Below are positions 7,865 through 15,592 of a stretch of 64,000 bases of DNA, piece by piece; position 1 is the first letter of the stretch; each line of letters begins with the position of its first letter. A program made the translations under genes and the position numbers. The DNA is taken from the NCBI GenBank assembly GCA_016464825.1, contig JAEKNQ010000044.1, positions 1 to 64,000 of the forward strand, read 5' to 3'. The notes under the pieces are model-generated. The model was not told the origin of the DNA. It was given only the letters and a program-made list of their open reading frames with translations, and did no database searches. Origin of the DNA: Candidatus Dormiibacter inghamiae (GTDB taxonomy: Bacteria > Chloroflexota > Dormibacteria > Dormibacterales > Dormibacteraceae).

Positions 7865-8854
7865 ATGGAAGGGGTGAAGCGGGTGCTGGGCGGAGTGCTC
7901 GCCACGTTTCCCGCCCGCGTGCTCGATAAGTACATCAATCACGACGACGGACCCAACTGGGCCACCATCATTGCTTGGAACGCCCTGAGCGCCATCTTCC
8001 CAGTCGTGCTGGCGCTGGCCGCCGTCGCCGGCTTCATCTTGGGCCGGCTGCACCTCAGCGCGAACGCGATCGATCAGATGGTTGTGCAGATCATCCCCGG
8101 TGATCTCCAATCGCGCCAGCAGGCCGAGGCCGCCCTGCAGGCGCTTCAGGAACGAAGCGGGCTGATAGCCATTGCGGCCCTGCTGGGATTTCTCTACACC
8201 GCCTCGAACCTTTTCGGCGCTATGGAGGCTGCCTTCGACCAGGCGTTCAACTGCCGGCGCCGCGACCCTGTACCGCAGAAGCTCATGTCGCTGGTCATGA
8301 TGCTGGTCTTCACTGTCGTTGCCATCGTGGCGGTCGGCACCTCCGCGTTGCTGCCGCTTGTCTACTCGCTACCTCAGGTGCCGTTCGAACTCAACCAGGG
8401 GGTGGCGGCCTACGTCGTCCAAGCCGTGTTGGGGGTGGTCTCAGGCTTCGTGCTGTTCTTGATCGTGTACCGGGTGGTGCCGAACCGACCGCTCAGCTGG
8501 AGCATCATCTGGCCGGGGGCGGTGGTCGCCGGCGTCGGCTTCGAGCTGCTGACGCTGCTCTTCCCGCTCTACGCCAAGCTCAATCCGGGTCTCAACCAGT
8601 ACGGGAAGAACTTTGCTCTGCTCTTCGTGCTGCTGGCCTTCTTCTTCTTTCTGGGCACGATAGTGATGATCGGCGCCGAGGTGAACGCCGTGCTGGCGGG
8701 GGACCAGGTGCTCAACTCCCTCCGCGACGGCGACCCCGCCGTCAAGACCGGAGCCGCTGTCCTCACGCCCCACAATTCGCGCGTGAAGCGGGCGGCTTAT
8801 GGATTGCTGGGAGCGGGCATCGGCTTTTTCGGCGCGCTCAAAGCGCGTACCTAA
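7865..8854 (+). CDS. YihY/BrkB-family integral membrane protein
   Basis: Polytopic inner-membrane protein of about 329 residues with six or so hydrophobic segments. The family blocks are 'WATIIAWNALSAIFPVVLALAAVAG', 'LLGFLYTASNLFGAMEAAFDQAFN', 'YRVVPNRPLSW' and 'GKNFALLFVLLAFFFFLGTIVMIGAEVNAVL'. I start at ATG 7865; the open frame extends upstream into the CoA-transferase gene but shows no family similarity there. No strong ribosome site. Function of the family is not settled. Confidence 0.82.
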   Translation: MEGVKRVLGGVLATFPARVLDKYINHDDGPNWATIIAWNALSAIFPVVLALAAVAGFILGRLHLSANAIDQMVVQIIPGDLQSRQQAEAALQALQERSGLIAIAALLGFLYTASNLFGAMEAAFDQAFNCRRRDPVPQKLMSLVMMLVFTVVAIVAVGTSALLPLVYSLPQVPFELNQGVAAYVVQAVLGVVSGFVLFLIVYRVVPNRPLSWSIIWPGAVVAGVGFELLTLLFPLYAKLNPGLNQYGKNFALLFVLLAFFFFLGTIVMIGAEVNAVLAGDQVLNSLRDGDPAVKTGAAVLTPHNSRVKRAAYGLLGAGIGFFGALKART

Positions 8855-8901
8855 CCGCTGACGGCGCCCCTACGCCAGGTGGAAGGAGCGCCTCGGGTTC
8901 T

Positions 8902-9729
8902 CTAGCCGCCGTGGTAGGTGAGAAAGAGGTCGGTGGCGAAGCCTGCGAGGAAACCGAGCAGCAAACCCGGCGCCAGCCAGGACTGCGTGGTCAGTCGGCG
9001 GCAGATGACGAACATCTCGTTGATCACGTAGATCAGGGCGCCGGCAGCCAGGGCCAGAAACAGCACGAACGCGTAGTCGGAGACGACGTGGTACCCGACC
9101 AAGGTGCCGAGGAAGGTGGGACCCCCGCCGATCAGCCCGGCCACCCCGAGGAAGCCCCAACTGGGCCGCTGCTCTTCGCCCGCCATGGGCGCCGCCACGC
9201 CAAAGCCCTCGGTGATGTTGTGAAGCCCGAAGCCGACCATCAGCACGCCTGTGAAGGCGAGAGCGCCGCTGGCGGCGGATTGGCCGATGGCCAAGCCCTC
9301 GCTGAAGTTGTGCAGACCCAGACCGCAGGCGATCATCAGCGCCAGGCTCCGCGCCGTCGGAGCCACGGGGAGGGCGGCCGCCACAGCTGCGCCTGGGCCG
9401 TCCAGGCGGAAGCGGCGTAGGCGGCTCAGGACCGCCCGGTTGAAGTAGACGAGTCCGAGCAGCCCTGTGGCCACGCCAACTGCGTAAATGGCGACCAGTC
9501 CCACCAGGGTTGTCACGTTGCCCCTGTGGGCGGTGCTCAGGGCTGAATGGATGGGCTCGACAGCCTTGCCCAGGATGTCGACCAGCAGGAAGATCAGCAC
9601 GCCGGTGGCAACAGCGTTCAGGAAGCCCTGGCTGCGGCTGCTCAGCGCCCGGAGGCGAGCCACTGGCAGGCCCAGGAAAATGGTGAGTCCCGCCAGCGCG
9701 CCGAGGATCGTAACAGTCGTTGCGTTCAT
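8902..9729 (-). CDS. ZIP-family metal transporter
   Basis: Membrane protein of 275 residues with about eight hydrophobic helices. The two metal-site helices read 'GLHNFSEGLAIG' (H140, N141, E144) and 'GLHNITEGFGVA' (H170, N171, E174), the binuclear-site pattern of the bacterial ZIP branch. It probably imports Zn or another divalent metal; direction and metal are inferred. Convergent with the BrkB gene and about 40 bases downstream of ctaA on the same strand. Confidence 0.85.
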   Translation of the reverse strand: MNATTVTILGALAGLTIFLGLPVARLRALSSRSQGFLNAVATGVLIFLLVDILGKAVEPIHSALSTAHRGNVTTLVGLVAIYAVGVATGLLGLVYFNRAVLSRLRRFRLDGPGAAVAAALPVAPTARSLALMIACGLGLHNFSEGLAIGQSAASGALAFTGVLMVGFGLHNITEGFGVAAPMAGEEQRPSWGFLGVAGLIGGGPTFLGTLVGYHVVSDYAFVLFLALAAGALIYVINEMFVICRRLTTQSWLAPGLLLGFLAGFATDLFLTYHGG

Positions 9730-9772
9730 TGCCCAGCTTGCTTGGACGCCCTCGAGCGTCTGTTAGCTAATA

Positions 9773-10738
9773 CTAACCGCGGCTCGGTTGGGAGCGCAGA
9801 CCTGCCCCCTCCTCACTCATCGAAGTCGTTGCCGTCGCTCGGTAACCGAGGCTGACGCGGAACGCCAGGTAGGCAGCCGCGGTGAAGAGCAGGCCGGTCA
9901 GCCCCGCATGGAGAAGTTCACCGAACAGCCCCCAGTGGTTCAGGACCAGAAAGGCGCCGGCCGCCCCCTGCGCGAGGGTCGCCAGGATTGTGACTCGAGC
10001 GCCGGTCTCCAGGTCGCGACGGTCCGGCCGGTAGCGCCGGTAGAGCACCCAGAGAGCCAAGGCGAGCATCAACGCCCCGGCCGCCAGAAAGCGGTGCAAG
10101 TAATTCACACCCACAGCGCTGCCTTGGGCAACGTAGCCGCTGCCACAGAAGGGCCAGCCAGGACAGGCGGCGGCCGCGCCTGCGTGGCGGATGTAGGCGC
10201 CGCTGTAGACGAGGAAATATATGTACACGGCGTACGCCCAGGTCATCGTCGCCACCAGAACCGGCACTGGCCGGCGGGCTACCAACGAGTCCGGCCGCAG
10301 AGCGCAGAGACCGACGAGCGTGGTGGAGGCGAGGGCGATCAGCGAGATGCCGAAGTGCAGCGCCAGCACCTCGGGCTGCTCCGGCCACATGACGGCGGCC
10401 GCGCCCAGTAGTGCTTGAGCCACGAGGCCGAAGAGCATTATTGGCACGAGAATCAGGACTGCGCGCCGATGGCGCAGCAGCAGCAGCGCCAGGACAGCCA
10501 GCGCGACGATGAGAAAGCCCTCGACGCCGGTCACCAACCGATGGCTGAACTCAATAGCCGTGGCAGCGGCAAGTTCGGGGATGAAGCGACCGTTGCAGAG
10601 CGGCCAATCCCGCCCGCAGCCAGCGGCGGAGCCGGTATCCGTCACCCGGGCCCCCATGATCAGCACCACCAGCATTCCGACGGCTGCCGCCACACCCAGC
10701 CAGCCGGTGAAGCGACGGAGCGCCTTGCCGGAACTCAC
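9773..10738 (-). CDS. ctaA: Heme A synthase CtaA/COX15
   Basis: Membrane enzyme oxidising heme O to heme A for aa3-type cytochrome oxidases. There are eight hydrophobic segments in two similar halves. The extracellular Cys pair C41/C48 (CGRDWPLC) and a second pair in 'CPGWPFC' are visible. Heme-site motifs are 'IEFSHRLVTG' (E63, H66), 'ALHFGIS', 'NYLHRFLA' and 'LLHAGLTG'. Implies aerobic respiration. Divergent from the amidotransferase-like gene. Confidence 0.92.
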   Translation of the reverse strand: MSSGKALRRFTGWLGVAAAVGMLVVLIMGARVTDTGSAAGCGRDWPLCNGRFIPELAAATAIEFSHRLVTGVEGFLIVALAVLALLLLRHRRAVLILVPIMLFGLVAQALLGAAAVMWPEQPEVLALHFGISLIALASTTLVGLCALRPDSLVARRPVPVLVATMTWAYAVYIYFLVYSGAYIRHAGAAAACPGWPFCGSGYVAQGSAVGVNYLHRFLAAGALMLALALWVLYRRYRPDRRDLETGARVTILATLAQGAAGAFLVLNHWGLFGELLHAGLTGLLFTAAAYLAFRVSLGYRATATTSMSEEGAGLRSQPSRG

Positions 10739-10844
10739 AGCTGGAGATTACAGCCGCTGGAGTGCCCTAGCCGCCGCCACGGTAGGCCGGCCCCCCAACG
10801 GAATTTCCGACTCTTCGCCGCCGGTAGTATCAGGCGTTACTTTC

Positions 10845-11612
10845 ATGGCACACAAGCGCCCGCTGATCGGGCTTACGGTCGGAGCCGTGCTTCAGCACAC
10901 TGGAATGCCCTACTTCGGCCTCAACAAGCAGTACATCACAGCGCTGGTCGAAGCCGGCGCTACGCCCGTACTTCTGCCGGCCGGCAGCTCCTCGGAGCCG
11001 GACGATCTGCTCGAGAACCTCGACGGCATGGTCTTTCCGGGGGGCCTGGATGTGCATCCGTCCCTTTACGGCGAGGAACCGAGCTCACTCCTAGGCCGCG
11101 TGGACGACGACCTCGACGCACTCGACATCCCCCTGGTTCGGGCGGCTGTCCGCCGCAAGCTGCCAGTGCTGGGACTCTGTCGCGGCCACCAGGTCGTGAA
11201 CGTTGCTCTGGGGGGCAGCCTTTACCAGGACATTCGGGCGGACGGGGCAAGCCCCGAAAACCACTGGGCGCCCCTTGAGGAGGGTCGGGACCACCTCGCC
11301 CACAGCATCGAGATCGTCCCGGGTACGCTCCTCAGCCAACTGACCGGGGCCGAGCGGGTGGACGTAAACAGCTTTCACCACCAGGCGGTGAAGGAAATCG
11401 CGCCCGGCCTGAAAGTGAACGCGTACAGCAGCGGTGATCAAGTCATCGAAGGGCTCGAGTCGGCCGACGGCATGGTGCTTACAGTGCAGGCGCATCCCGA
11501 AGCTCTCGTCTACAGCCAGAGTTGGGCGAACGGCCTCTTTCAGGCCTTCGTGATCGCCGCGGGTTCGGGCAGCGCCATTCGGCCCACCGCCACAGCCGCA
11601 CTGGCCTACTAA
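10845..11612 (+). CDS. Class I glutamine amidotransferase-like hydrolase (gamma-glutamyl-GABA hydrolase/PuuD, peptidase C26 family)
   Basis: Cytosolic hydrolase of gamma-glutamyl amides. The nucleophile is C112 in 'GLCRGHQ', and His/Glu are H217 and E219 in 'QAHPEA'. The N-terminal block 'RPLIGLTVGA' and the 'DGMVFPGGLDVHPSLYG' loop are family-typical. I start at ATG 10845 (255 residues); the open frame continues upstream across the ctaA start without family similarity. Substrate could be gamma-Glu-GABA or a related amide. Confidence 0.85.
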   Translation: MAHKRPLIGLTVGAVLQHTGMPYFGLNKQYITALVEAGATPVLLPAGSSSEPDDLLENLDGMVFPGGLDVHPSLYGEEPSSLLGRVDDDLDALDIPLVRAAVRRKLPVLGLCRGHQVVNVALGGSLYQDIRADGASPENHWAPLEEGRDHLAHSIEIVPGTLLSQLTGAERVDVNSFHHQAVKEIAPGLKVNAYSSGDQVIEGLESADGMVLTVQAHPEALVYSQSWANGLFQAFVIAAGSGSAIRPTATAALAY

Positions 11613-11723
11613 CCGGCGCGTCGGCCTTTAGGCGCCTGAAAGACCGCACCCGCGGCCGACATGCGCTTTCCTGTTGGCGTCCCGGAAACTTTTGACTTTT
11701 CGAGATCGCGCTAGGCCAAATCC

Positions 11724-11995
11724 GTGCACATCGTGCCTATCGCGCACGCTCGATATCGGCTGACGGAACTGGTCGAGGGTCTTGCCGCCGAACCTACTGT
11801 CATCACCCGCAACGGCCAAGCGGTTGCCGTCATGGTCGCCTGGGAGGATTATGAGCACCTCATCGGCCGCGCGTCAGTTATGCAGACCCGCCAGCGATCC
11901 AGGAGATAGCAACCGCCCTCAAGGAGGACGTCTGGATTCCGGAAGAAAAGGTCGACCACTGGCTGCGAGCGCACGGTTCGGCAAGATCAGCCTAG
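11724..11995 (+). pseudogene. Phd/YefM-family antitoxin, frameshifted by one base
   Basis: The first 50 codons are a clear Phd/YefM antitoxin: 'ARYRLTELVEGLA', 'VITRNGQAVAVMVAWEDYEHLI'. As read, the frame ends at 11909 with unrelated sequence. From about 11870 another frame continues as 'VSYADPPAIQEIATALKED' and on to a TAG at 11993-11995, which is the acidic, helix-rich tail expected of such antitoxins. Adding one base in the GGCCGCGCG run near 11866-11873 restores a single protein of about 90 residues. Either a true frameshift or a sequencing indel. Confidence 0.6.
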
Positions 11996-12173
11996 AGCTG
12001 CGGCCGGAAATCCGGTCGAGAGATTGGGTGGTCAGATGGGTCAGATTCAAGGAGCCGGCGAGCACCGCAATGAGCGTATTTGCAATACGCGCAGCGAGGA
12101 GCGCAGGAGGTGACGCCGGAGCTGGCCCGCATGGGCGCCCACCATCCGGACGGGCTTTTCGGCCGCAGCTCTA
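11993..12173 (+). mobile_element. TA-flanked small inverted-repeat element (MITE-like), copy 2, between antitoxin and toxin
   Basis: A 177-bp segment (11995-12171) lies between two TA dinucleotides. Its left end begins GAGCTGCGGCCG and its right end is the complement; over 23 bases, 20 match. Removing it plus one TA rejoins the antitoxin stop TAG to TCC-TTG, placing the toxin start two bases after the stop, as expected for a toxin-antitoxin pair. Inside are GGTCGAG at element position 20 and a hairpin CGTATT-TGC-AATACG at 12075-12089, both shared with the element at 31620-31818. No ORF inside. Confidence 0.72.
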
Positions 12174-12177
12174 GTCC

Positions 12178-12438
12178 TTGCCCACCGTCAGCTACGCGGC
12201 GGCCGCGCTGGCTGCCTTGTTAGCGCTGAAGCCGGCAGAACAGGAGCGCATCCGGCGGGGCATCCGACACCTGGCGGCCTTTCCGCGGCTCGGTAGGGGC
12301 TCGACTGGCACCCACGCCGCCCTGCGAACCATCTGGATTGGGCGTCGCCGCATCACGCATCTCCACGAATCGAAGGACAACAGCGTGCGAGCACTGAGCA
12401 TCCGTCCTTGGCCCAGTCGGCGTGGTGGCGGTATCTGA
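12178..12438 (+). CDS. RelE/ParE-type toxin, putative
   Basis: A basic 86-residue protein with a ParE/RelE outline: a helix 'LKPAEQERIRRGIRHLAAFPRLGRG' followed by strands 'LRTIWIGRRRITHLHES' and 'NSVRALSIRPW'. Follows the Phd-type antitoxin, normally an antitoxin-toxin order. The start is TTG; no better start exists between the element boundary and the domain. The 3' end overlaps the potassium channel gene. The insertion element upstream may have uncoupled it from the antitoxin. Confidence 0.6.
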   Translation: MPTVSYAAAALAALLALKPAEQERIRRGIRHLAAFPRLGRGSTGTHAALRTIWIGRRRITHLHESKDNSVRALSIRPWPSRRGGGI

Positions 12439-13516
12439 CAGGCGTACTGCCATGGCCTACCCTTCCGCCATGGCGCCTGCTTCCAGCCTGGGCCGATCTG
12501 CTTTGACAGCCGCACGGCGCAATCCGCTGATCCGCTTTCGCCGGCCGGCTGCTGTGCTGCTGGCTGTACTCGCAAGCGGAACTCTCGGTTACGTGTTGAT
12601 CGAACGCTGGAGTCCCCTAGACGCGTTCTTCATGACACTGATCACGATCAGCACAGTCGGCTATGGCGAAGTCCATCCCCTGGGTCCCGCGGGCAAGGTT
12701 TTCACGTCGGCTCTGATCCTGGGCGGGGTGGGTACGATGCTCTGGGTTCTCGGCATCTTCACCGACATCCTGGGCACCGGTCAGCTCGGTGAGTACAGGA
12801 GGGAGCGAGCGTTGGCGGGCATGCGGCGGCAGCTGCGCGACCACTTCATCATCTGCGGCTACGGCCGCATGGGCACGCGCATTGTGCAAGAGCTGGAACG
12901 CGAGGCTGTGCCATTTGTGGTGATCGATAACAACCCCGAAGCGGTGAGCCGACTGGGACGCGAGGACAAGTTCCACCTGGAGGGCGACGCCGCCCACGAG
13001 GAGACCCTGCGGGAAGCCGGCATCGACAGGGCGCGGGCTTTGCTCTGCGCTGTCGACTCCGATGAGCGCGCCGTCTACATAGTGCTGGCCGCGCGCTCCC
13101 TTCGAGAGGACCTGTACATCCTCTCCCGCGCCGGGCAGCCCGAGTCCATCAGGCGGCTTGAACTGGCGGGTGCGAACCGGGTCATCTCGCCCTATCGCAT
13201 GGCCGGTCACCAGATGGCCGCTCTGGCCCTGCGGCCGGCGCTCGTCGACGTGATGGACACTCTCCACCATGGCGACGCCGACATCGGACTGGAGGAGATC
13301 GTGGTGCCGGCGGGTTCGCAGTTGATCGGGCATTCTTTGGAGAATGCCCAACTGAACGCCGAGGGCGGGTCGAACGTGCTGGCCGTCCGCCGCCGCGGCG
13401 GCGAGATGCACGTGGGCCCGGATCCCCACCTGGTGGTTGAGGAGGGCGATCTAATAGTGGCACTCGGCTCAGACGAGCAGCTCCGCGCCACCGCGGCGCG
13501 GCTCACCCCCCGCTGA
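12422..13516 (+). CDS. Potassium channel protein with TrkA-N and TrkA-C (RCK) domains
   Basis: Membrane K+ channel subunit. Two transmembrane helices flank a pore loop with the selectivity filter 'TVGYGE' (about 78-83). A RCK Rossmann domain begins 'HFIICGYGRMG' (about 141-151), with the acidic 'VVIDNNPEAV' ribose-binding end. A TrkA-C domain closes the protein ('GLEEIVVPAGSQLIGHSL' through 'GDLIVALGSDEQL'). ATG at 12452 is an equally good start; GTG 12422 is the longest. Confidence 0.9.
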   Translation: MVAVSDRRTAMAYPSAMAPASSLGRSALTAARRNPLIRFRRPAAVLLAVLASGTLGYVLIERWSPLDAFFMTLITISTVGYGEVHPLGPAGKVFTSALILGGVGTMLWVLGIFTDILGTGQLGEYRRERALAGMRRQLRDHFIICGYGRMGTRIVQELEREAVPFVVIDNNPEAVSRLGREDKFHLEGDAAHEETLREAGIDRARALLCAVDSDERAVYIVLAARSLREDLYILSRAGQPESIRRLELAGANRVISPYRMAGHQMAALALRPALVDVMDTLHHGDADIGLEEIVVPAGSQLIGHSLENAQLNAEGGSNVLAVRRRGGEMHVGPDPHLVVEEGDLIVALGSDEQLRATAARLTPR

Positions 13517-13527
13517 AGACGGCCGTC

Positions 13528-14931
13528 ATGGTCACTTCCAGCCGGGCGGCCGAAGCGGCGCCGCGGCCCCGCCTCACCGCCCAGCGCATAGCGTTCGCCT
13601 CCCTGATCATCGACTGCTGTCTGGTCATCGCCAAGCTGACCGCCGGCCTGCTCACGGGCAGCCTAGGCCTGCTCGGCGAAGCCGCTCATTCGGCGCTGGA
13701 TCTCCTGGCTTCTCTCTTTGCACTGCTTGCAGTGCGGACCTCGCGCCGGCCTGCCGATCACGAGCATCCCTACGGACACGGCAGGGCGGAAAACCTGGCA
13801 GCTTTTGGGGAGGGGCTGATCCTCCTGCTCACTGCGGCTGTGATCGCGTTCGAGGCGGTCAGGCGGTTGGTAGGGGCACCTGTCCATGTCGACCCGGCGT
13901 TGTATGCGATAGTCCTAGTGGCCGCCACGATGCTGCTGGAGATCGGCCGCGCCACCACTTTGCGCTGGGCCAGCCGGCGCTGGCACAGCCCGGCACTGGC
14001 GGCGGCCGCGCAGAACCGCTTCGCCGACATCTTCTCCTCGGCAGGCGTGCTGGCGGGCCTGGTCGGCGTTCGCTTGGGCTTCGGCTGGGCCGACGCCGGG
14101 GCTGGCCTGCTGGTCGCGGCAGTCATCGGCCGCTCGGCGGGACTGCTGGCCTGGCGTTCAGCTGACATCCTGATGGATAGGGCTCCCAAAGGAGTGGAGG
14201 AGTCGGTCCGTGAGGCCATCGAGGCGGTCGAGGGTGTGCGCGCTGTGCGGGGTGTGCGCGTCAGGCGCTCGGGCGGCCGCCTGCAGGGAGATGCGCGAGT
14301 GACCGCCCGACCAACGCTCTCTATCGAAGCGGCTCAAGGGCTTAGCGAACGCGTCAAGACTGCCGCCCGCCAAGCGGAGCCGGAGCTGGATCTGGACCTG
14401 GTCCTGGAGTCGCAGTGGAAGGAGGGCAACTTGGTCGAGCGCGTGCATGCTGTGGCTGCCCGCCAGGGCGCCGTCAACGACCTCCACAACGTGACTGTCG
14501 AGCGCGAGGCGAATGGCTCGATCCACCTCAGCATGCACGCGAAACTGCCGGGCGCCATGACACTGGAGAAGGCCACTGCTACCACTTCGGCTTTGGAACA
14601 GAGCTTGAAACTGGCGCTGCCGGAGGTGGCGCGCGTCGATGTGCACCTGGAGCCGCTCGAGCCTGACTGGGTGAGTGGCTCGGACGTCACTGCCAGCCGA
14701 GCGGACTTGGTTAAACGCATTCGCGTAGTCACGCTGGCGCAACCCCACGTGCTGGACTGCCTCGACGTCGAGCTCAGCTCGCGGGGTCAGCGGCTAGTGG
14801 CTCATGTGGTCGCTCGCCTGCCGGCCTCACTGGCGCTGGAGGAGGCGCACCGCATCGAGACCGAGCTCGAGCTGGCGCTGCGGCGGGAGCTTCCTGAGCT
14901 GTCGGAGGTCGTGGCCCGCGTCAGTCCCTGA
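13528..14931 (+). CDS. Cation diffusion facilitator transporter with three tandem C-terminal ferredoxin-like modules
   Basis: Metal/proton antiporter. The transmembrane part (about 15-210) has the site motifs 'EAAHSALDL' and the 'DHEHPYGHGRAE' loop. Normal CDF proteins have one cytoplasmic dimerisation module and are about 300 residues. This one is 467 and shows three successive modules, roughly 212-293, 294-378 and 379-467, each with the 'helix - VxxVxxVxVxxxG - long strand - SLxEAhxhtExLExxL' pattern. The metal is not readable. It starts 12 bases after the K-channel stop. Confidence 0.87.
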   Translation: MVTSSRAAEAAPRPRLTAQRIAFASLIIDCCLVIAKLTAGLLTGSLGLLGEAAHSALDLLASLFALLAVRTSRRPADHEHPYGHGRAENLAAFGEGLILLLTAAVIAFEAVRRLVGAPVHVDPALYAIVLVAATMLLEIGRATTLRWASRRWHSPALAAAAQNRFADIFSSAGVLAGLVGVRLGFGWADAGAGLLVAAVIGRSAGLLAWRSADILMDRAPKGVEESVREAIEAVEGVRAVRGVRVRRSGGRLQGDARVTARPTLSIEAAQGLSERVKTAARQAEPELDLDLVLESQWKEGNLVERVHAVAARQGAVNDLHNVTVEREANGSIHLSMHAKLPGAMTLEKATATTSALEQSLKLALPEVARVDVHLEPLEPDWVSGSDVTASRADLVKRIRVVTLAQPHVLDCLDVELSSRGQRLVAHVVARLPASLALEEAHRIETELELALRRELPELSEVVARVSP

Positions 14932-15295
14932 GGTGAACAGCCGACAGGTCTCCCGACGTTGGCGTCCGTGCCCCATCGTCCGGGCCGGGTAGAGGAGCTC
15001 GGCGGGTGGTCGACCAGCGTTGTGCCGGCCGGTGTGAGCACGCTCCACGGTCTTGTACCTGAGTAGGCCTCAGGTCTCGTCGGAGAGCGGTGTACTGCGT
15101 GGGAGTCGAACGTTCGACGGTGGGGACAAGCTCGGATCGTCCATCCTTCGGAAAAGATGCGCCGAAATCCGGTCGATAGGCAGACGATGTGCCGGAGAAG
15201 GGGTGCGAACGTGTACCGGGTCGAGAGCTGGAGGCGGCGTCTACCGCTGGGCGGGCCGGCACCGCGCGGCCTCAGTCCCGTAAGAAAGAGTCACA
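14932..15295. other. Intergenic, about 360 bases, two small palindromes only
   Basis: No convincing ORF or tRNA. CCTGAG-TAGGC-CTCAGG (about 15057-15073) and the perfect palindrome GTCGAACGTTCGAC (15105-15118) are present. The latter has abutting half-sites, not the 4-base spacing of LexA boxes. A 13-base string near 15165-15177 also occurs in the insertion element at 12008-12020; I could not extend this into a third copy. Confidence 0.35.
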
Positions 15296-15487
15296 GTGGT
15301 GACGATCGCAGAGGTCAACGCCAGAACCTTCACGATTGAGGAGGCCAGCCTCCTCCTACCCCGGATCCGCTCGCTGGTCGGCGTGCTCGTGGAGGCCAAC
15401 GCCGCGACTGCGGCCAAGGTGAAGGGCCCGCGAGATGTCCGGACGTTGGCGACTCATCGTGGGATCCTTGAGGGCCGTTCATCCTAA
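15296..15487 (+). pseudogene. DUF2203-like N-terminal fragment
   Basis: 63 residues. The start 'RTFTIEEASLLLPRIRSLV' matches the N-terminal helix of DUF2203 proteins (about 110-130 residues in full). After about residue 45 the similarity is lost and the frame ends; the 'relation to dicarboxylate' helices and the C-terminal 'VYLCWRLGE'-type block are absent in all frames downstream. Probably a truncated gene. No function is known for the family. Confidence 0.45.
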
Positions 15488-15592
15488 GCCCTGTCACCGA
15501 ATTCCGCGGCCTTGACGGCTGGAGGACCCTCAGCCTGGCGGTTTTCCGACCACCCGTCTTCGCGTCTACCGCAAACGCGACACGTTTCGCAG

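Noticed and set aside
15105-15118. GTCGAACGTTCGAC as a LexA/SOS box
   Set aside because: Half-sites abut; actinobacterial-type boxes need a 4-base spacer, and no SOS gene is adjacent.
15165-15177. Third copy of the small inverted-repeat element
   Set aside because: Shares a 13-base string with the copy at 11995-12171, but no terminal repeats, no TA-bounded partner and no central hairpin could be found.
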